Below, in pieces: positions 36,513 through 45,372 of a stretch of DNA of 64,000 bases. This DNA comes from CAIWHR01 sp963781285 (GTDB lineage Bacteria > Pseudomonadota > Gammaproteobacteria > Burkholderiales > Casimicrobiaceae), in contig CAWAFI010000019.1 of assembly GCA_963781285.1 (NCBI GenBank), forward strand, positions 124,001-188,000. The letters run 5' to 3'. How positions within the stretch are numbered: position 1 is the stretch's first letter; the number at the start of each line of letters is the position of its first letter. The notes under the pieces were generated by a model that was not told where the DNA came from, searched no databases, and saw nothing but the letters and a program-made list of their open reading frames with translations. The position numbers and the translations under genes were made by a program.

Positions 36513-37829
36513 TTATCCCGTTTTCCGTGGTCCAGCCATTCCGATAGGCAGCGCATTCGACTCAGGCGCCGGTATCGGTTTCTCCGTGATCTGTGCAACT
36601 TCGGCCGTGACAACGCGCTTGGTGAGCACCAGGAGCGCCAACAATATGTACGGAAGATCGAAGTACGCGAGCCCGAGAAACGATCCGCCTACCCAGAAGC
36701 CGACAAGCGCCACCTGGATCATGGCCGCAAGGTCGCCCGCCCAGCGAAGCTGGTCGTGTGTCTTACACGTGCGGATGATGTCTTTCGCGCACCGCCACGT
36801 AAGCCACCACAGCAGCAAGTAGATTGCCAGCCCGACGTAGCCGTGCATGCCGAGCACCTGGAACCAGATGCTATGCGAATCATGAAAATCGGCCGGGTTC
36901 GGCGCCCATCGCTGGAATGCCTCCGGCGCGAAGGCATTGAAGCCGCCCCCCGTAAACGGGCGGTCATTCGCAAGATTGATCGCAAACTGCCACGCGTTAA
37001 TTCGCCCCATTGCGGAGGAATCCTGCTCGTAGTTTTGGATGGTCTCCATTCGCTCGAACCACCGGCCTGGCATGAGCAAGAGAACGATCGGAATGACAAC
37101 GATGAGGATAAGCGTAACGGCGGCCTTCTTTCGGCTCTTGAGCCAAAGCACTCCGCCCATCGCCAGGATCGCAAGCATGCCTCCCCGCGAGTAGGAACCG
37201 ATGACGGCCACAGCGCATAACCCAATGGCTATGCCCAGGCCCAGACGCACCCACTGCTTGCGGGCGCTCGACAGCAAGTACATCATCAACGGCACGACTA
37301 TCGTGATCGCCAGGGAGATCTCCGTGTTTCCTGCAATGAACCCCCCTGGCGGCCCGATAACCATCCCTCCACCGTCACCGCGAAGCGTGTAGAGGCCGCC
37401 CTTGGTTCCGAAGAACGCGATCGACGCGACGGTCACCCAGACCATCCACTGGATGCGTTCCCGGGTCTGCATCACAAACAGGGTGACGAAAACCATCAGC
37501 TGGATCTTCATCACCTTGCTCCACTGTGTCCATGCCTGGTCCGGATACAAGGCGAAGATCGTGGTCACACTCATCCATAGCGCGAATCCGATGAGTGTTG
37601 CAGAAACGGGGGTAAGGGGGAAGCGCCGGCGTTCCGGCGAAATCAGAATGGCGATCAAAGTGAGAGCGCCAACGATCTGTGCGAAAGGAAAGTCGAGCGC
37701 GAAGCCCCACGTCAGCTTGTGGGGATTCATAAGTCCGATCCACGTCCAGACCAGCACACCCACCCACGCGTACGCCAGGACGAACGGGAGTAGGCCGAGG
37801 ATGAACAGCGTCAGGGCGATGTCACGCAT
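36513..37829 (-). CDS. O-antigen-ligase/polymerase-like protein, XrtA-associated
   Basis: A 438-residue polytopic membrane protein with about 11 hydrophobic segments, matching the exosortase A-associated putative O-glycosylation ligase. The opening MRDIALTLFILGLLPF and the Wzy_C-like loop FTGGGFNAFAPEAFQRWAP, followed by DFHDSHSIWFQVLGMHGYVG, are the conserved parts. It probably attaches or polymerises glycan on the periplasmic side, perhaps onto PEP-CTERM proteins. The C-terminal 40 residues are soluble and Pro-rich. Confidence 0.9.
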   Translation of the reverse strand: MRDIALTLFILGLLPFVLAYAWVGVLVWTWIGLMNPHKLTWGFALDFPFAQIVGALTLIAILISPERRRFPLTPVSATLIGFALWMSVTTIFALYPDQAWTQWSKVMKIQLMVFVTLFVMQTRERIQWMVWVTVASIAFFGTKGGLYTLRGDGGGMVIGPPGGFIAGNTEISLAITIVVPLMMYLLSSARKQWVRLGLGIAIGLCAVAVIGSYSRGGMLAILAMGGVLWLKSRKKAAVTLILIVVIPIVLLLMPGRWFERMETIQNYEQDSSAMGRINAWQFAINLANDRPFTGGGFNAFAPEAFQRWAPNPADFHDSHSIWFQVLGMHGYVGLAIYLLLWWLTWRCAKDIIRTCKTHDQLRWAGDLAAMIQVALVGFWVGGSFLGLAYFDLPYILLALLVLTKRVVTAEVAQITEKPIPAPESNALPIGMAGPRKTG

Positions 37830-38191
37830 TTCGGACTGGAAGGCGCCGATGTCGGACGGGAACCGAACTGCGGTCGAGCCCGCGTAATCGATGATTTCGG
37901 TTCATCCTACCAGAGGTCCGTACGTGCTGCGACGGTTCATGTATCGCACAACAAATCAATGTTGGAACCACCTGACGCGCGGTCGCGCGCTCAACCCATT
38001 CTCCTATGACGCGAAGCAAGGCTGATGCCGAGTCCCGCTATCATATGGCTTTCGGTGCACCTTTGGCGCACGGACGAAGTTGCATTTCGCAGTCCGGTCG
38101 TGTGTCGAGCCGGGATCCTCGCCGAAGGATCGAGGTACCGCCGGCCCGAGCTGACCGACGGTCGGACCCGATCGCCAGCAGGAGACAAGCC
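37830..38191. other. divergent intergenic region
   Basis: 362 bases between the minus-strand ligase gene and the plus-strand methyltransferase. An open frame continues upstream of 38192 in frame with the methyltransferase, but its Arg-rich content does not resemble a methyltransferase N-terminus. A short palindrome (CCGACGGTCGG) lies near 38155. Promoters for both genes are expected here, but none stands out. Confidence 0.45.
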
Positions 38192-38962
38192 GTGGGGCAG
38201 CGCAACGATAACAGGGCCGGTAACGAAGCCTTCGAAGCATCATGGCGCGCCCGATTCGAGGAGTTTGCCGTGGACCGTGACGACGACGCCGGGATCGCCG
38301 GATGGACGACGTCCGGCCTCGAAGCGCGTTTGCGACGGTTCGTTGGCCTCTGGAAACCCCGCAAGAACGGGGAACGCTGGCTAGATGCGGGGTGCGGCGC
38401 GGGAACGTACACGCGGCTATTGTGGGCGGAGGGGGCCGAAGTGGTTGGTGTCGACTACTCCTTGCCTACAATCTTGAAGGCACGGGCACGCAGCGCGCCC
38501 GGCGTTGCGTATGCCGTCGCCGACGTCCGTCACCTGCCCTTCCAGCCGCAGTCGTTCGACGGCGTTCTGTGCTTCGGCGTAATGCAGGCGCTGGGCGATA
38601 CCGCGCCAGCTTTAGGCGAGCTAGCGACTCACGCGGCACCCGCCGGCAAGCTATGGGTCGATGCGTTGAACCAGTGGTGTGTGGTGCACTCATGGGATCT
38701 GCTGCGGCGCAGGCTCAGCGGGAAACCGATCCATCTGCGCTACGAATCACCGTGGGTGATCCGGCGGATCATGGTCTCGCATGGCCTAAGAGATATCGAA
38801 ATTCACTGGATGCCGATCGTTCCCGGTCGCTGGCCACGCCTTCAGCGTGTGGTCGAAGGCGCGGTAGCGCGGTGGATCTTCAGGCACGTTCCTCTCGCAG
38901 GACTGATTTTCTGTCACGCCTTTATCGTCTGCGGGGAGAGACCCGCGGACCCGCGTGCGTGA
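38192..38962 (+). CDS. class I SAM-dependent methyltransferase
   Basis: A 256-residue methyltransferase. Motif I is WLDAGCGAGTYT, the acidic end of strand 2 is VVGVDYS, and DVRHLPF plus FDGVLCFGVMQAL follow. The ORF is open 186 bases further upstream, but the GTG at 38192 has AGGAG at 38180-38184 and starts a sensible protein, so I choose it. The C-terminal third has a hydrophobic stretch that could contact membrane. Substrate unknown, probably a sugar or lipid intermediate of the locus. Convergent with the next gene. Confidence 0.8.
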   Translation: MGQRNDNRAGNEAFEASWRARFEEFAVDRDDDAGIAGWTTSGLEARLRRFVGLWKPRKNGERWLDAGCGAGTYTRLLWAEGAEVVGVDYSLPTILKARARSAPGVAYAVADVRHLPFQPQSFDGVLCFGVMQALGDTAPALGELATHAAPAGKLWVDALNQWCVVHSWDLLRRRLSGKPIHLRYESPWVIRRIMVSHGLRDIEIHWMPIVPGRWPRLQRVVEGAVARWIFRHVPLAGLIFCHAFIVCGERPADPRA

Positions 38963-39006
38963 CAGTGCATCTAGCCGTGTAAGGTTCATGGCCACGGAAA
39001 CGGCAT

Positions 39007-40848
39007 TCAGGCCCTGCGGTCGACGTGGTGTCGGAACCAGAGTTCGAGCATCATAAGAATCCAGACGAGCGTTCCGTAGTACCCGGCGTGCGCCGCAAGA
39101 TGCCGGGTAAGCAGGGCGTCGATCATTTCGCTGCGCACGATTCGGCGACTCTTCAGGGCGGCGAGCGAGTCGCCCGCGAGTTCGCGCAGCGGCGCGTAAG
39201 TCTGCAGCCATACCCCGACGGGGAGGCCAAACCCGTGCTTTTCCTTGGTCAGGATCTCCACCGGCAGGAACCCGCGCAGCGCTTCCTTGAAAAAATAGCG
39301 AAGCCTCGTGCGGCGCAGCTTGAAATCCGGCGGGAGAGCGCCCGCGAAATCGACCACCGATTCGTGCAGCATCGGGAACGCCACGTCGACTCCCGCGGCG
39401 TCGCACATGCGCGTGACTTTCGGAAGATCGTTGTCGGCGAGGGTAAATTTGAGGTCGAGCGCAAGCATACGATTGATGAGGCTTCCAGCCCGGGCGCTGT
39501 CGTAGACCTCCTTCATAAGGGCGAGCGGACGGCACGGGTCGATCCCAGCCAGGAAATCCCCATCGAGGACGTTGGCGGGACCCAGCCGCTCGAGAAGGTT
39601 GTAGCTGTCGTAGCGCTCGGGCATCGGAAGCCTCGCCTGCGCGACGTAACTACGAGCCTTTCGAAGCACAGGCATGCGCTCAATCCCGGGCAGGCCGAGG
39701 AGCAGCGGTTCTATCCCATGGGCGCGGATTGCCTGCGGCAAGAGGCCGTAGAGCGAGAACTGGTACTGCTTGGCGTAACGTGCGTTGCCGCCGAAGAGTT
39801 CGTCGCCGCCGTCGCCGCCCAGCATCCTGGCCACGCCGTCCTCGCGTGCGAGCTTCGCGCAAAAGTACGTCGGAATCGCCGATGCATTCCCGAATGGCTG
39901 GGCGTACGCGGCAGCGACGATCGGGATCGCCTCAACTACATCGGCCGGCGTTACGTAATATTCGTGGTGATTGGTGTGGAAATGCCGTGCCGCGATGCGG
40001 GCATAAGCCATCTCGTCGTAGCCGGCGGCATCGAAGCCGATCGAGTATGTGCGCGTCTGCGCGCCCGTAACCTCGGCCAAGATTCCCGAGACGGTCGAAC
40101 TGTCCGTACCGCCGCTCAGAAATGTGCCGCACGCGCCGCCGGCGAAGGCGTCAACACCCTGACGCAAGGCATTGCGAAATTCGGGCGCGAGCTCCGAAAC
40201 GGTGCCGGTGCGATCCTCGCTGAACGTTGGCATCCAGTACGGCTTGTTGGTGACACGGCCACGCCCTGCTTGCAGATAGTGACCAGCGAGGAGACGCGAA
40301 TGCCCGGTGAACGCCGTTTCGGGACCGGGAACCATATGGAAATACATGAAGTTATAGATCCCCTGCGGATCCATCTGCTTTTCCGTGGCGGGGTGGTCGG
40401 CCAGAACGTCCGAATCCGGACCGAACACCAGGACCTCGCGGTCGGCGTAATAGACCAGATTCCGGATTCCGATGCGATCGATTGCGAGCAGGGCCTCGGC
40501 CTTGTCCGTATCGACCAACGCGATTGCGAAATCCCCGCGCACGCAATCCAGAGCACCGACCCCGACCGTGCGATACGCCTGCGTGAATCGCTCGCAAAAT
40601 GCCTCGGCCGACGCAGCATGGTTGCTTCCGTCGTGCCAGGACGGATGGCCATGGACCGCAATCCTGAGCCGCCCGAACTCCCCAGCGAAGGCGGTACTCG
40701 CGGGGCCGCATGCGCCGAGCGCAAGCCCGGCGCCGGTCGTGAAAAAATTGGGATTCGCGGCGGGTCCAGCGGCGTGCCTGTGCATCGACGCCATCGTCCG
40801 CTGCGGATCGCCATCGAGCGGGCCGAGCCAGCCATAGACGCCGCTCAT
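39007..40848 (-). CDS. asparagine synthetase-like protein lacking the glutaminase nucleophile
   Basis: A 613-residue homolog of asparagine synthetase B. The chain opens MSGVYGWLG, so the catalytic Cys2 of the glutaminase domain is replaced by Ser; the usual RGPD loop is also not evident. The ATP-binding loop LSGGTDSSTV and GGDGGDELFGG are intact. A glutaminase-dead, synthetase-active protein could use ammonia or another amine, as in beta-lactam and carbapenam synthetases, which share this fold. The frame is open 15 bases upstream; the ATG at 40848 gives the family-like N-terminus. Confidence 0.88.
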   Translation of the reverse strand: MSGVYGWLGPLDGDPQRTMASMHRHAAGPAANPNFFTTGAGLALGACGPASTAFAGEFGRLRIAVHGHPSWHDGSNHAASAEAFCERFTQAYRTVGVGALDCVRGDFAIALVDTDKAEALLAIDRIGIRNLVYYADREVLVFGPDSDVLADHPATEKQMDPQGIYNFMYFHMVPGPETAFTGHSRLLAGHYLQAGRGRVTNKPYWMPTFSEDRTGTVSELAPEFRNALRQGVDAFAGGACGTFLSGGTDSSTVSGILAEVTGAQTRTYSIGFDAAGYDEMAYARIAARHFHTNHHEYYVTPADVVEAIPIVAAAYAQPFGNASAIPTYFCAKLAREDGVARMLGGDGGDELFGGNARYAKQYQFSLYGLLPQAIRAHGIEPLLLGLPGIERMPVLRKARSYVAQARLPMPERYDSYNLLERLGPANVLDGDFLAGIDPCRPLALMKEVYDSARAGSLINRMLALDLKFTLADNDLPKVTRMCDAAGVDVAFPMLHESVVDFAGALPPDFKLRRTRLRYFFKEALRGFLPVEILTKEKHGFGLPVGVWLQTYAPLRELAGDSLAALKSRRIVRSEMIDALLTRHLAAHAGYYGTLVWILMMLELWFRHHVDRRA

Positions 40849-40905
40849 CGAGCGCCGCTCCACAACACGTCGTCAGCGAATCGTGACACGGTCACCCACG
40901 CAGCA

Positions 40906-40929
40906 AACAAAGGAATCAACAAAGGAATC
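40906..40929 (+). repeat. two tandem copies of a 12-bp unit
   Basis: AACAAAGGAATC is repeated exactly twice in the gap between the asparagine-synthetase-like gene and the lyase-like gene. No role is evident. Confidence 0.8.
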
Positions 40930-41029
40930 GAAACGACCCGCCAGAACACGGAGCCACGACAACACCATGGAAGGAACGCCTCACAAACATACTGCGGAAT
41001 GGGACCATCACGAAGAGCGGTCACTGCGG

Positions 41030-42553
41030 TTACTCCTTCATCGGACCGATGTATCGACGTGCGATCACGACGTTGTCGATGAAGAGGTGCTGGTGCTGTG
41101 GCGATGGCGCCGTGCCGCCGTAATAGACGTTCATCCAGATTTGCTCGATCTTGATCGACGGAATGTCGCGCACGCGGAATCCAGTGTGCTCGAACACGGG
41201 CCGGCCATCGACCCAGGCGCGGAGTACGGCATCCTTGTGGCCGGGTCGATTTACCATGACATATTGCTCGATGCAGTACCAGCGATTGCGCTCGAGCAGC
41301 GCGTGTCCCGATTCCGACCAAGCCCATGCGTCACCAAAAAAATCCTCCATGTCCGCGTGATAGGCATAAGTGCCGATCGGGGTAACGGCGTGGTAGGGAT
41401 TGCCGCGCTCCGGCAGACGATAGAAGCTCCCGCGCATCGACCAGCCGGTCATCCCGTTCGCCTTACGCCCGCCCCAACCGACCCGGCCGTAGGTCGACGT
41501 GATGCCGGGAAGCTTGCCACCATCGGTGGTCGGATTCCAGTCGCCGGCCAGCCGCAGGTAGTAGCGGAAATAGATCTCCTCCGGTTCGTAGCCGACCTTG
41601 TCCGAGAACCTGTAACGCATGTCGAGGCCGAGGTTCTTGCCAGCCGGGATCAGGACTTGCAGAGCATGCCCGTCCAACCGTTCGAATCCTAATGCGCGAG
41701 CACTGTCGATTCGCTCAAAGGAACCGCCGATCTCGCCGAAATTCCAATCCTTCTGCCACAACGTGGACTCGAAGCCGGTGGCCATGATCACGTCGGGGTC
41801 GCGCTCGATTCCCCGGTCGCGGGGATAGTCTGCCGCCAGCCCGCGCTGCGGCTTTTCGTCAAGCGATTCGTTCGACAACTGCGGGGCGAGTCGGAACAGG
41901 CCGACCGTCGTATTGCCGAATTGCTTACCTGTTGTCACCAATTCCAGCGTAGCCTTGGAAACACGTGCGCCCTCGAACTTCGTCAGGTCGAATTGCATCA
42001 GCAGCCGCCGATCGGCGCTAGCGGAAATCGTGTCTCGCGATCCGAGGGAGTAAACGGTCGAGCAATCGAGGGTCGTATCGGCGCTCGGGGAAAGATACCG
42101 CGTTGCGCCATCTGTCAGCACCAAGGTAAGCCTCGGTTGTGAGCCGATTCCGGCAGCCTCGCGGCTGTGGAACACGGCAACTCCGCCCCGCTGTCCCCCC
42201 GCCCGCGTGGCGAGAAGGCCCGCATTAATGTACTTGCCTGTGAGCCAGTCCTGCACAAGGGTCGTGACGTCCCAGGTCACGATGCGACCCTTATCGGCGG
42301 CGCTCACGGTGGCCTCCGCAAAGGGGACGTCACCCTGCTCGGTACCCCGCGCATCCTTCCAGTCGCCGAGCCGATGCCGCCAGCGAATCCGCGCTCCACG
42401 GTTGAAATATTCGCAGGTCGCCCCATCGGCCCCGTCGTACAGTTGTGTAGGCTGCGCCAAGGTGTCGATAGCGATCATCGCGGATGACGTGGCAATGATG
42501 AGGCAGCAAGCCCAACGTAAGAGGTTCAGGCAGCGATGGGCCAACGTGTTCAC
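41030..42553 (-). CDS. exported DNRLRE / polysaccharide-lyase-like protein
   Basis: About 507 residues from a GTG that opens a signal peptide (hydrophobic stretch ending SSAMIAIDTLAQ). The frame is open to an ATG at 42664, but those 37 extra residues lack signal character. The N-terminal half carries two DNRLRE-type beta-sandwich regions (DVTTLVQDWLTG; then SADRRLLMQFDL). The C-terminal half resembles polysaccharide lyase family 14-like domains: GGKLPGI, GGRKANGMTGWSMRG, and FIDNVVIARRYIG at the end. PL14 enzymes cut uronic-acid polymers such as alginate or glucuronan, which would fit the AlgD-like gene. Family assignment is by eye. Confidence 0.65.
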   Translation of the reverse strand: MNTLAHRCLNLLRWACCLIIATSSAMIAIDTLAQPTQLYDGADGATCEYFNRGARIRWRHRLGDWKDARGTEQGDVPFAEATVSAADKGRIVTWDVTTLVQDWLTGKYINAGLLATRAGGQRGGVAVFHSREAAGIGSQPRLTLVLTDGATRYLSPSADTTLDCSTVYSLGSRDTISASADRRLLMQFDLTKFEGARVSKATLELVTTGKQFGNTTVGLFRLAPQLSNESLDEKPQRGLAADYPRDRGIERDPDVIMATGFESTLWQKDWNFGEIGGSFERIDSARALGFERLDGHALQVLIPAGKNLGLDMRYRFSDKVGYEPEEIYFRYYLRLAGDWNPTTDGGKLPGITSTYGRVGWGGRKANGMTGWSMRGSFYRLPERGNPYHAVTPIGTYAYHADMEDFFGDAWAWSESGHALLERNRWYCIEQYVMVNRPGHKDAVLRAWVDGRPVFEHTGFRVRDIPSIKIEQIWMNVYYGGTAPSPQHQHLFIDNVVIARRYIGPMKE

Positions 42554-42694
42554 GGCACCGACCGGATCGGAACAGCGTGTATGCAGTACGCGCTGCGCCT
42601 CGTCTCGCGCAGAGAGCCGCACGAACCTGCACAGGCGAAAGTGCGAATATTGTTGACCCAACATCAGATCCAGTCCCCGACTTTGAGGTGTCGT

Positions 42695-43100
42695 TCAGGC
42701 AACGGACGTTTTCGGTGATCTTACGCGCCGATAAAGGTCCTTGACGCCGGACATTTCTAAAGCAAATTCGTCCATCGAGATTTCTTGACCATCCAGGAAT
42801 CGTCGGAGGTCAAGCAGAGGCGTTTCGCTGGCGTTGAATCCCGGCAGGTACGTCGTCGCGGTCCTGATCCCAGTGCCGAAAGTGGGGGCCATTGACGCGC
42901 GTCCCAAAGACCGCTCGGATAGCAAAAATGCTCCAGCCGGCCATCAGTCAATTTCGACAGTACGGCTCGATTATCGGCAATCTCGCGGGATATCTCGGCT
43001 TCCACCATCGGCAGGCGGTGGCGCTGTGTGTGGAGCTGGATATCAAAGCCTTGACTGCGCGGATCATTGATCTCGTTCCCCGAAATGGCGACGGGGCCAT
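42695..43100 (-). pseudogene. remnant of a polysaccharide deacetylase
   Basis: Only the C-terminal half of a NodB-type deacetylase is present. Conserved pieces are GFDIQLHTQRHRLP (metal His motif), EHFCYPSGLWD, then after a frame change near 42880 GIRTATTYLPGFN and LLDLRRFLDG. The N-terminal part with the catalytic Asp motif is missing; the TPR gene ends only 64 bases upstream. It is therefore truncated as well as frameshifted, which sets it apart from the single-indel genes elsewhere. Confidence 0.8.
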
Positions 43101-43163
43101 AGCCCGGGACGGTAAGCCGGCAGCGCGGAGGCAGCGGCGCGGCGCCTGGCATTCGAGCAACGA

Positions 43164-43871
43164 CTACTCGGCCGGCCATTTGCCCATTTTCTTGAGCTTG
43201 TCCCGAAGGCCGGGAAGCGCAAAGTTTAGGTCATAGGCTTTCTTGGCGTGAGCGAGCGCCTTGTCGTAGTCGCCCAGCTCGAAATAAGCGAGCCCGGCGT
43301 TGTAGTGCAGGTTTCCGCTTTCCTCGCCAAGCTTTTCCGCCATTTCGAATTGCGTGATGGCATCGGCGTTCCTTCCGGAACGGCTCAGGTAGATGCCAAA
43401 GACCATGCGTACTCTGCCGTCGTCAGGACGAAAGCGGATAGCGCGATCGAAGTAGCATTCGACGCGCCACCGAGCGCCGGGAGGTGGATCCTTGTTCGTC
43501 TTAAGCCGAAGGTTCATCATCGCCACGAGAGCGCGGTAGTGATTGGGAAACGCGCGAAGGGTGTAATCGATGTCGCCACCCACCAGGAGCCCGGACTCGC
43601 CTTTTTTCAACGTTTCCACGTTGGGCGTGAAATGATAGTCCTCGACAATTTGGATCCGTGCCGTGCCCGCCGACCGATAGTCGAAGGGTCCATACTTGTT
43701 CTTTAGCGAGCCGCACGTGGATTCGTCGGCTGCGGCCGGCTCCGCAGCTGCCAACACGGCAACGAAGAACAGGCTTGCGAGGCTGGGCACGCGAGTGAAG
43801 CGCGAATGGATGACGCATCGTTCCTTGAAACAAGGTGCCTCTCGCCTGACAATCGCATTTTCCTTGGTCAT
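43164..43871 (-). CDS. exported TPR-repeat protein
   Basis: A 235-residue protein with a signal peptide (about residues 28-48, ending AAAEPAAA) and tetratricopeptide repeats in the C-terminal half: RFRPDDGRVRMVFGIYLSRS, then NLHYNAGLAYFELGDYDKAL. The N-terminal mature part, with CGSLKNKYGPFDYR, is a domain I cannot name. AGGA precedes the ATG. Probably periplasmic, and it may serve as an assembly factor for the polysaccharide machinery. Confidence 0.8.
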   Translation of the reverse strand: MTKENAIVRREAPCFKERCVIHSRFTRVPSLASLFFVAVLAAAEPAAADESTCGSLKNKYGPFDYRSAGTARIQIVEDYHFTPNVETLKKGESGLLVGGDIDYTLRAFPNHYRALVAMMNLRLKTNKDPPPGARWRVECYFDRAIRFRPDDGRVRMVFGIYLSRSGRNADAITQFEMAEKLGEESGNLHYNAGLAYFELGDYDKALAHAKKAYDLNFALPGLRDKLKKMGKWPAE

Positions 43872-44041
43872 GACGTCAATCCTGCATTCGGATGTCGGGT
43901 AAGAACGATTGGCACAGGCTAGGCATCTCGTGCAGGCCAGGACGGAGTATAGAATCCGACGGATCCTCTATGGTGTCTGCAGCCGTGCGCAGTTCCGTCA
44001 GGGCGCAGATTCGCGTCGTTGCCCATCGATCGTTGCGCGGC

Positions 44042-45304
44042 TCAAACGAGGACTTCAAGCGCCGGAGGATGGCTGAGAAATGCTTGCGGGCTCGCCGTCA
44101 TGCCGTAGGCGCCAGACTGGAATACCGCGATCAGGTCGCCGGGATGCGCTTCCGCGAGATCCATTTCCTCCGCCAGCATATCGAGCGGCGTGCACAACGG
44201 CCCCACTACCGACGCATTCTCGCGCTGCACGCCCTTGACCTTGTTGCCAATGACGACCGGATAGTTCTTTCGGATCACCTGTCCGAAATTGCCCGAGGCC
44301 GCGAGATGGTGGTGCAGGCCGCCGTCGGTCACGAGAAACACGTGGTCGCGCGATATCTTGCGGTCGACGACGCGGCATACATAGAGACCTGCCTCGCCGA
44401 CGAGGTAGCGGCCGAGCTCGACCACGAGCCGTGCCGCCGGCAACGCGGAGCTTGCTCGCTCGACGATGGCACGCAGGTTCTCGCCGATCGGGGCAAGGTC
44501 GAGAGGTCGGTCACCCGGAAAATACGGGATGCCGAAGCCGCCGCCGATATTCACCACGCGCACCGGCGCGGGTGCGTATTCGGCCAGACGGATCGCAAGC
44601 TCGATCGTCTTTTGCTGCGCCTCGCAGATTGCGTTAGCCTTCAGGTTCTGCGAGCCGCTGAAAATGTGGAAACCTTCGAACGCGAGGCGAAGCCGCTCGA
44701 TTTCGCCCAGCATTTTCGGCACGGCTTCGGAGTCGACACCGAACTGCTTCGGCCCACCGCCCATCTTCATCCCGGAGGACTTCAGCTCGAAATCGGGATT
44801 GACGCGCACTGCGACGCGCGCCGGGAGGTTCGTGGCGCGCGATATCCGTGCCAGTACTTCGATCTCGCGTGCCGATTCGACATTGAGCAAGATTCCCGCC
44901 GCGACGGCCTGCGCAAGCTCAGGCTCGCTCTTGCCGGGGCCGGCAAAGCTGATCTCTGCTGGATCCATCCCGCTATCGAGGGCGACGCTCAACTCGCCGC
45001 CGGATGCCACGTCCATTCCGTCGACCAGCCGCGCCATGTGACCTACGAGCGCGGGCATCGGGTTGGCCTTCATCGCGTAGTGTAGGCCGACCCCTTGCGG
45101 AAGGTGTCGTCGCAGTAGCTCGACGCGCTCCCTGAGCAGTTGCCGGTCGTAAGCAAAAAACGGCGTGCGACCGACGCGCTGCGCGAGGCGCGTGAGCGGC
45201 ATGCCGCCGACGATCAAGCAATCATCGATCACCGGCCATTGCGTAATCGGAGCGTGTCGGGGGCCGTTCAAATTGTGTCTTCCCGCAGACGGATCGACCA
45301 TCAT
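44042..45304 (-). CDS. PLP-dependent decarboxylase, exosortase A-associated
   Basis: A fold type III (alanine racemase-like) decarboxylase of the diaminopimelate/ornithine group, 420 residues. The PLP lysine is Lys79 in HYAMKANP; GGGFGIPY binds phosphate; the C-terminal domain has GPLCTPLDML with the Cys of the active site across the dimer. This subfamily is linked to exosortase A loci together with the acyl-CoA ligase upstream. The substrate is unknown; decarboxylation of an acyl-carrier-bound or free amino acid is possible. It follows the ligase by 68 bases. Confidence 0.9.
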   Translation of the reverse strand: MMVDPSAGRHNLNGPRHAPITQWPVIDDCLIVGGMPLTRLAQRVGRTPFFAYDRQLLRERVELLRRHLPQGVGLHYAMKANPMPALVGHMARLVDGMDVASGGELSVALDSGMDPAEISFAGPGKSEPELAQAVAAGILLNVESAREIEVLARISRATNLPARVAVRVNPDFELKSSGMKMGGGPKQFGVDSEAVPKMLGEIERLRLAFEGFHIFSGSQNLKANAICEAQQKTIELAIRLAEYAPAPVRVVNIGGGFGIPYFPGDRPLDLAPIGENLRAIVERASSALPAARLVVELGRYLVGEAGLYVCRVVDRKISRDHVFLVTDGGLHHHLAASGNFGQVIRKNYPVVIGNKVKGVQRENASVVGPLCTPLDMLAEEMDLAEAHPGDLIAVFQSGAYGMTASPQAFLSHPPALEVLV

Positions 45305-45372
45305 GAATCGGACATCATGGATTCCCGGGCCCGCGAACGGCCCATGTCGCGCGCCGCCGGCCGAGAGGGCGT

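Noticed and set aside
39025..41082. 685-codon plus-strand frame opposite the asparagine-synthetase-like gene
   Set aside because: Antisense shadow; the minus strand has the intact SGGxDS and GGDGGDE motifs.
44329..44900. Plus-strand frames opposite the PLP decarboxylase
   Set aside because: Shadow frames; the decarboxylase reads through with all family motifs.
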